This document shows positions 60,063-64,000 of a stretch of DNA of 64,000 bases, one piece after another. The stretch is taken from NCBI RefSeq assembly GCF_049310885.1, contig NZ_JBMDYO010000002.1:62001-126000 (forward strand). The letters run 5' to 3'. The translations under genes were made by a program, and so were the position numbers. This stretch comes from CAYZJV01 sp049310885 (lineage in GTDB: Bacteria > Spirochaetota > Spirochaetia > Sphaerochaetales > Sphaerochaetaceae). Under the pieces are notes generated by a model, which was not told where the DNA came from, made no database searches, and saw only the letters and a program-made list of their open reading frames with translations. Every line of letters begins with the position of its first letter. Positions within the stretch are counted from its first letter, which is position 1.

Positions 60063-61295
60063 ATGACAAATCTAAATAGTAGTGAACTTGAAATTTTAAA
60101 GAGTATACAGATGCTTGACAGCCCAACTCGCCACTTGATAAGCAAAAATGCAGGTATGAGCGTCCAAAAAGTATCGCAAGTCCTAAAAACACTCGAATCA
60201 AAAAGAATTATCAGAAAAGCTGGGAAAGCTTTTTCATCGAGTGGTCGACCTTCTTACATCTATGAGATGGATCCGAAGCAGATGTATACAATCGGAGCTG
60301 CGATTAGTAATCATGGCATCTCACTTGTCGTAACCGATGCCACTAAGGAGATTGTCAAAAACAGTGCCTTGGAATTTTCTGAGGAAGCATTGGTTAGCCA
60401 TGATCCTACAAAGATACTTGAAGAAATCATCGATCCTTTGAAAAAAGCCAAGGCAGATATTGAAAAAGAAGGTGGAACCGCCGTTTCAATCGGCATCTCG
60501 TTACCCGGGATGATCGATACGGCTAGAAGGGTTTGGCTATCCGGTTTACAACTTCCGGGAATCAATCATCTGGATATCAATAAGGAAATCTGCAAGCGCA
60601 TGGATATTCCTGTTTATGTCGAAGACAACTCGCGTATCATATCATATTATGAGAAAGTTGAGGGACACGGAAAAGACCTGAATAATTTTGTAGTCCTCTA
60701 CCTTGGAATAGGAGTTGGCGCTGGCATTATCATCGACAAGTCAATTTATCGTGGAGCCAATGGAACGGCTGGAGAAATCGGTCACATAATCCACTCCAAG
60801 AATAACTACCGTTGTAGTTGTGGAAATGTTGGATGCCTAGAGACCGTTACATCTGATTCTGGTGTTATCAGAGTCTTCAAAGATCGTCTTTCAGAGGGAG
60901 TCCACTCATTATTGCAGCCTTACGCCAATACAGGTACCCTCACCCTTGAAGCGATCCTTCAAGCCGCAAATGAAGGTGACAAACTTGCACGGACCACACT
61001 TTTTGAAATCGGACAATTCATTGGCGATGCCTGTACCATCCTGATCAACTTGTTCAATCCTGAAAAACTATTCATTACAGGAACTCTTGAAATCCTAAAA
61101 AACCATCTCATGGATGCGATCATGTTATCCTTGGATAGGAAAGTAGTACCGAGCATACTCGAAAACACCAAAGTCGAGTTTACCCCCTACTCTGCTAAGA
61201 ACGAAGCTTATGGAGCTGCCCTATTTGCGGTTTCCCAATATTGGAACGATCTATTGACAAATGAAGACAATTTCATGGGGCAGGATTGTGAATGA
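60063..61295 (+). CDS. ROK-family transcriptional regulator
   Basis: A 410-residue regulator. The N-terminal 80 residues form a winged helix (SELEILKSIQM, then MSVQKVSQVLKTLESKRIIR), and the rest is a sugar-kinase-like ROK domain with IGVGAGIIIDKSIYRGANGTAGEIGH and the zinc motif CSCGNVGCLE. It resembles NagC/Mlc/XylR-type regulators that sense a sugar or sugar phosphate. The ATG at 60063 has GGAG upstream, and the frame open from 60000 was rejected. It is divergent from the nine-gene operon and overlaps the next gene, so it probably controls the island. Confidence 0.93.
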   Translation: MTNLNSSELEILKSIQMLDSPTRHLISKNAGMSVQKVSQVLKTLESKRIIRKAGKAFSSSGRPSYIYEMDPKQMYTIGAAISNHGISLVVTDATKEIVKNSALEFSEEALVSHDPTKILEEIIDPLKKAKADIEKEGGTAVSIGISLPGMIDTARRVWLSGLQLPGINHLDINKEICKRMDIPVYVEDNSRIISYYEKVEGHGKDLNNFVVLYLGIGVGAGIIIDKSIYRGANGTAGEIGHIIHSKNNYRCSCGNVGCLETVTSDSGVIRVFKDRLSEGVHSLLQPYANTGTLTLEAILQAANEGDKLARTTLFEIGQFIGDACTILINLFNPEKLFITGTLEILKNHLMDAIMLSLDRKVVPSILENTKVEFTPYSAKNEAYGAALFAVSQYWNDLLTNEDNFMGQDCE

Positions 61296-62397
61296 ATTCT
61301 TCGATGGCGCCTCAAATATTACTTTAGACCTAGCCAAACAGAGGCTACGGGAAGCAAACCTATCTTTTGCGGAGTTACCTATTTCCCAGGATTCCACAAT
61401 CCTTATAGTCGAATTAGGAGGAAGAATACTTGGACCCTTCTCAGGCATCAACAAAAGAAGCGTCCTATGGATGCCTTCTTGGTGGAATACCAGCGAATCT
61501 TGGAAAGAAGCTATAATAAGAAAGGAATGGAATATCGGTGGTGAAAGACTTTGGGTTGCTCCAGAAATCCAGTATTGCATCACCGATCGCTTCAATCCTA
61601 CTTTGTCATACAAGCTTCCTGCCGAAATGGATCCTGGCGAATACCACATAACCAGACCTCGGGCTTCGCTAATAAACCTTGAAGCAAAAATGAAACTCAA
61701 GGCACTACACTACTCTCCTCCAGACCAACAAATATCTGTTGGACGAAAAGTCGAACCCGCCAAAAATCCTTTGCGTAACCTATATCAGAGGGATCTTCTC
61801 ATGAAGGGGATCCAGTACTCAGGGTACAAGCACTCCATACAATTGCGGATAGAATCTCCCGACCCATGCCTGAGCGAAGCATGGAGCATTATGCAAGTAA
61901 GACAGGGCGGGATATCCATCCTACCCACCTTTGGCAAACCACAAATCGGCTGGTATTACCATCCCGAACCAACAAGCTTGATCGAATTTGAAAAATCTCC
62001 AATGCTCGTGCATCACTGTGAACAAAAGCTATTCAAGATAGGCATCCACAGCACTTCCCTAACTGGACGAGCGGGATACCTACATAATGCCGATGGTACA
62101 AATCCACCGTATCTCATTATCCGGAATTACCGTGTATCGCCTTCGTCAGAGTACTGCGAAGAACCATTTACCTCCCCAGGAGAAAACGGATATGCATGCC
62201 ACTTATACAATAGTGGTAATCCCAAAGAAAGATTTGGGGAAATCGAGTGCCATGGGAATGCAATGGGTGGATCATCAGAAGAAGACACCTCGAGTCTCAC
62301 ACTGGAAACATGGTTCTTTGAAGGAAATTACATGCAGCTGGAAATGATTGCTCATCAACTGCTGTCATACCAACCCAGCACAAAGACAATAAAATAG
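61261..62397 (+). CDS. Uncharacterised protein, possibly galactose-mutarotase-like fold
   Basis: A 378-residue cytosolic protein without clear motif. The blocks ILIVELGGRILGPFSGINKR, then EWNIGGERLWVAPE and CLSEAWSIMQVRQGGISILP, are of the kind seen in all-beta mutarotase-like sugar-binding proteins of the DUF6786 type; I am not certain. The start is uncertain: the ATG at 61261 lies inside the end of the ROK gene with no ribosome site, and a GTG at 61288 overlaps the ROK stop. Translational coupling to the ROK regulator suggests either an accessory role in sensing or anomerisation of the substrate. Confidence 0.55.
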   Translation: MKTISWGRIVNEFFDGASNITLDLAKQRLREANLSFAELPISQDSTILIVELGGRILGPFSGINKRSVLWMPSWWNTSESWKEAIIRKEWNIGGERLWVAPEIQYCITDRFNPTLSYKLPAEMDPGEYHITRPRASLINLEAKMKLKALHYSPPDQQISVGRKVEPAKNPLRNLYQRDLLMKGIQYSGYKHSIQLRIESPDPCLSEAWSIMQVRQGGISILPTFGKPQIGWYYHPEPTSLIEFEKSPMLVHHCEQKLFKIGIHSTSLTGRAGYLHNADGTNPPYLIIRNYRVSPSSEYCEEPFTSPGENGYACHLYNSGNPKERFGEIECHGNAMGGSSEEDTSSLTLETWFFEGNYMQLEMIAHQLLSYQPSTKTIK

Positions 62398-62434
62398 CCC
62401 GCACGGAATGATTGACACTACCGTACGAGCTAAG
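62396..62434. terminator. Stem-loop between convergent genes
   Basis: TAGCCCGCACGG and CCGTACGAGCTA can form an imperfect stem around a 12-base loop, between the stops of the unknown protein and the third DegT gene. No T-run is visible. Confidence 0.35.
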
Positions 62435-62439
62435 AATCA

Positions 62440-63675
62440 CTACTTACAGCAGAAAGAAGCTGCTCGGACAAATTCCATAGCCTTTTCCCTGATTTCTTCC
62501 TTAGAACTAAGAGGATTGACCCCGAAACCAGAACCCAGACCTGCATCAACGACACCAATCGAAATATTTATCGCTCGATTTAGAATGTCATCAGTTTTCG
62601 GTAGCATACCTTTTTCATAGACTACATCTGTGGGGAATTCAGTACTTCTAAACGGAGGACCTTCAGCTACTTGCTTTTTCCCAAGTATTTGCTCCATATT
62701 GTTATACACATGCCACCCTGAATGGGAAATGGTCTTTGTGCCAAGCTTCTTGGCGACAGCATCAGCAGCTTCCTTTGAAGGCAACAGTACGGTCAACAAT
62801 GTTGCCAACTCCCCCGCTTCATCATTGAGTTTTCTAAACTGGAGTTTTGGTAGTTCATCTTTGAGTATCTTCTTGAAGTCTTTCTTGATACTATGCAACC
62901 TCTCCAGTAGTTGATCGAGTTTTTTAAATTGTGCGAGCAATACGGCACCAGTCAATTCATTCATCCGGAAATTTTGACCGATTATGGATCGATTACCCAC
63001 TTCTAGCCCGGTTCTTAGCGGCATATGCCCTTGATCATGAATAGCAAATGCAGACTTGAACACTGACTCATCATTCATCAACACCAAGCCACCATCACCG
63101 GCATTGATAGTTTTATATACATTGAATGAATATGTACCGATATCACCGAATAGACCAAGATATTTACCTTTATACATACCTCCAAAAGCCTGTGCGGTAT
63201 CTTCTATAAGCAATAACTTGTGCTTATTTGCAATCGCAACCAATTCATCCATTGCGCAAGGATTTCCTAGCATATGTACAGCCATTATCGCTTTCGTCTT
63301 CGGAGTGATATGCCTTTCGACATCATTGGGATCCAGAGTCAAGCTATCATCAATCTCCGCAAGCACAGGAACCGCACCCACAGTGATAATTGAAGACATC
63401 GATGCAATAAATGTATAACCAGGACAAATCACCTCATCCCCAGGTCCAATACGCAATGCTTGCAATGCAACAATCAATGCAGACGTTCCTGATGTGACAG
63501 CCAAACCATATTTTGCCCCGAATTTTCGCGCAACTTCATTTTCCAGTGTGTAGACTTTCTTTTTAAACTTAGGATCGTCTTCACTTCCATAGCGATTGAG
63601 ATGTCCTGAACGAATTACATCCAAAACCTCTCGCTCTTCCTCTTCTCCGATAAAGTAAAACCCTGGCCCTGGCAT
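62440..63675 (-). CDS. DegT/DnrJ/EryC1-family PLP enzyme
   Basis: A 411-residue aminotransferase-fold protein. Lys188 in YSFNVYKTINAGDGG is the PLP lysine, LIEDTAQAFGGMYKGK carries the aspartate, and SGTSALIVALQAL the phosphate-binding turn. It matches the enzyme at 48917 in several blocks, which suggests a paralogue from the same pathway. The C-terminus has a cysteine pair (SFCCK). AGGAGG precedes the ATG. It is convergent with the ROK transcript and has its own promoter at 63707-63735. Confidence 0.93.
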   Translation of the reverse strand: MPGPGFYFIGEEEEREVLDVIRSGHLNRYGSEDDPKFKKKVYTLENEVARKFGAKYGLAVTSGTSALIVALQALRIGPGDEVICPGYTFIASMSSIITVGAVPVLAEIDDSLTLDPNDVERHITPKTKAIMAVHMLGNPCAMDELVAIANKHKLLLIEDTAQAFGGMYKGKYLGLFGDIGTYSFNVYKTINAGDGGLVLMNDESVFKSAFAIHDQGHMPLRTGLEVGNRSIIGQNFRMNELTGAVLLAQFKKLDQLLERLHSIKKDFKKILKDELPKLQFRKLNDEAGELATLLTVLLPSKEAADAVAKKLGTKTISHSGWHVYNNMEQILGKKQVAEGPPFRSTEFPTDVVYEKGMLPKTDDILNRAINISIGVVDAGLGSGFGVNPLSSKEEIREKAMEFVRAASFCCK

Positions 63676-63706
63676 AGGTCTCCTCCTCTATTTAATCATA
63701 TCATAC

Positions 63707-63735
63707 ACATTATCACCACCAATTGCGCACGTCAA
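63707..63735 (-). promoter_or_regulatory. Promoter of the third DegT gene
   Basis: Minus-strand TTGACG (63735-63730) and TAATGT (63712-63707) with 17 bases between. The AT-rich tract typical of this island lies upstream at 63740-63780. Confidence 0.5.
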
Positions 63736-63844
63736 CATCATTTATGTATATTTTATTTTTATAGTTGTTTTTTTTTCTTGTTTTAGCTTCCATTTACATA
63801 TATAATCTTTTTATATAGGAGATGAGATTTTCTGTCGTATTTAC

Positions 63845-63874
63845 TTGACAGGTGCAAAGTCCCCATATGATAAT
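63845..63874 (+). promoter_or_regulatory. Promoter of the gene at the right edge
   Basis: TTGACA at 63845 and GATAAT at 63869 with an 18-base spacer, 27 bases before the GTG start. Confidence 0.5.
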
Positions 63875-63900
63875 TTGGAAGATATGGCAGGTGGTATGTA

Positions 63901-64000
63901 GTGAAGAAACAACAGGTATGGAAAGCCACCGCAATCATAGTTTTACTTTGTATCATCTTGATTGCCGGGCTCTTATTTCGGAACTCAAAAACATCCTTAC
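63901..64000 (+). CDS. N-terminus of a membrane-anchored or exported protein, cut by the window
   Basis: Only 33 codons are present. A GTG start with AGGTGG 7 bases upstream is followed by a basic KKQQVWK segment and a hydrophobic stretch (ATAIIVLLCIILIAGLLF), i.e. a signal peptide or signal anchor. The rest of the protein lies outside, so no family can be named. It has its own promoter. Confidence 0.6.
   Translation, partial: MKKQQVWKATAIIVLLCIILIAGLLFRNSKTSL

Noticed and set aside
45459..63675. The island as an O-antigen or envelope amino-sugar biosynthesis locus
   Set aside because: DegT and dehydrogenase genes occur in such loci, but here there is an import system, deacetylases, a xylose-isomerase homologue and a ROK regulator, and no nucleotide-sugar, flippase or glycosyltransferase genes.
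1..64000. CRISPR arrays, tRNA or rRNA genes, prophage
   Set aside because: No regularly spaced direct repeats, no cloverleaf-like or rRNA-like stretches and no phage structural genes were noticed on reading either strand.

Overview
The window looks like chromosome of a fermentative spirochaete, most likely close to Sphaerochaeta. This is judged from the style of the proteins (secreted binding proteins whose signal peptides end in FA-x-G and are followed by short Glu/Thr-rich tails, many LacI-controlled sugar importers, a DUF1566-type lipoprotein). No rRNA gene or other taxonomic marker is present. I saw no rRNA, tRNA, CRISPR array, phage or insertion sequence with a transposase.

Layout. (1) 1-9636, minus strand: a palindrome-controlled operon with an L-fucose/L-arabinose isomerase-like protein, a complete ribose-type ABC importer, a glycyl radical activating enzyme, a short atypical glycyl radical enzyme and a LacI regulator cut by the left edge. 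(2) 9866-10321: a small GyrI-like binding protein. (3) 10318-20878: two divergent operons around a perfect 24-bp LacI-type operator. Leftward run an ABC importer, a phosphomannose-isomerase-like cupin, a LacI regulator and a UlaE-type epimerase; rightward run a metal-less M24-like protein, an L-xylulokinase and a D-2-hydroxyacid dehydrogenase. Together they suggest uptake of an L-pentose or related sugar and conversion through L-xylulose 5-phosphate towards L-ribulose 5-phosphate. (4) 20906-34687: housekeeping and miscellaneous genes (RNA cyclic phosphodiesterase, alpha-amylase, EamA transporter, a DOMON protein with a tiny cytochrome-b-like membrane protein, nitrilase, transketolase, a membrane-type glycerophosphodiesterase, divergent DprA, glutaredoxin plus ferredoxin:thioredoxin-reductase-like protein). 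(5) 34868-39881: a TRAP transporter operon ending in a glycerophosphodiesterase gene, with a divergent LacI regulator. Both ends of this block are bounded by copies of an imperfect inverted-repeat element. (6) 40404-44893: a barrel-like envelope protein, methyltransferase, glycosyltransferase, geranylgeranyl-reductase-like flavoprotein and a lipoprotein. (7) 45459-63675: a large accessory catabolic island with two Gfo/Idh/MocA dehydrogenases, three DegT-type PLP enzymes, a xylose-isomerase homologue, a hydroxypyruvate-isomerase-like protein, three PIG-L deacetylases, a cytosolic ceramidase-like amidohydrolase, a CUT1 ABC importer without its ATPase, a ROK regulator and a mutarotase-like protein of unknown function.

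The two best candidates for undescribed biology are the glycyl radical operon at the left end and the deacetylase/aminotransferase/dehydrogenase island at the right end. The island reads as a pathway that imports an N-acylated amino sugar or aminocyclitol, removes acyl groups, and oxidises, isomerises and transaminates the core. The substrate of neither can be read from sequence alone. A third novelty is a MITE-like palindromic repeat (34697-34900 and 39842-40200) that also supplies the C-terminal codons of two neighbouring genes.
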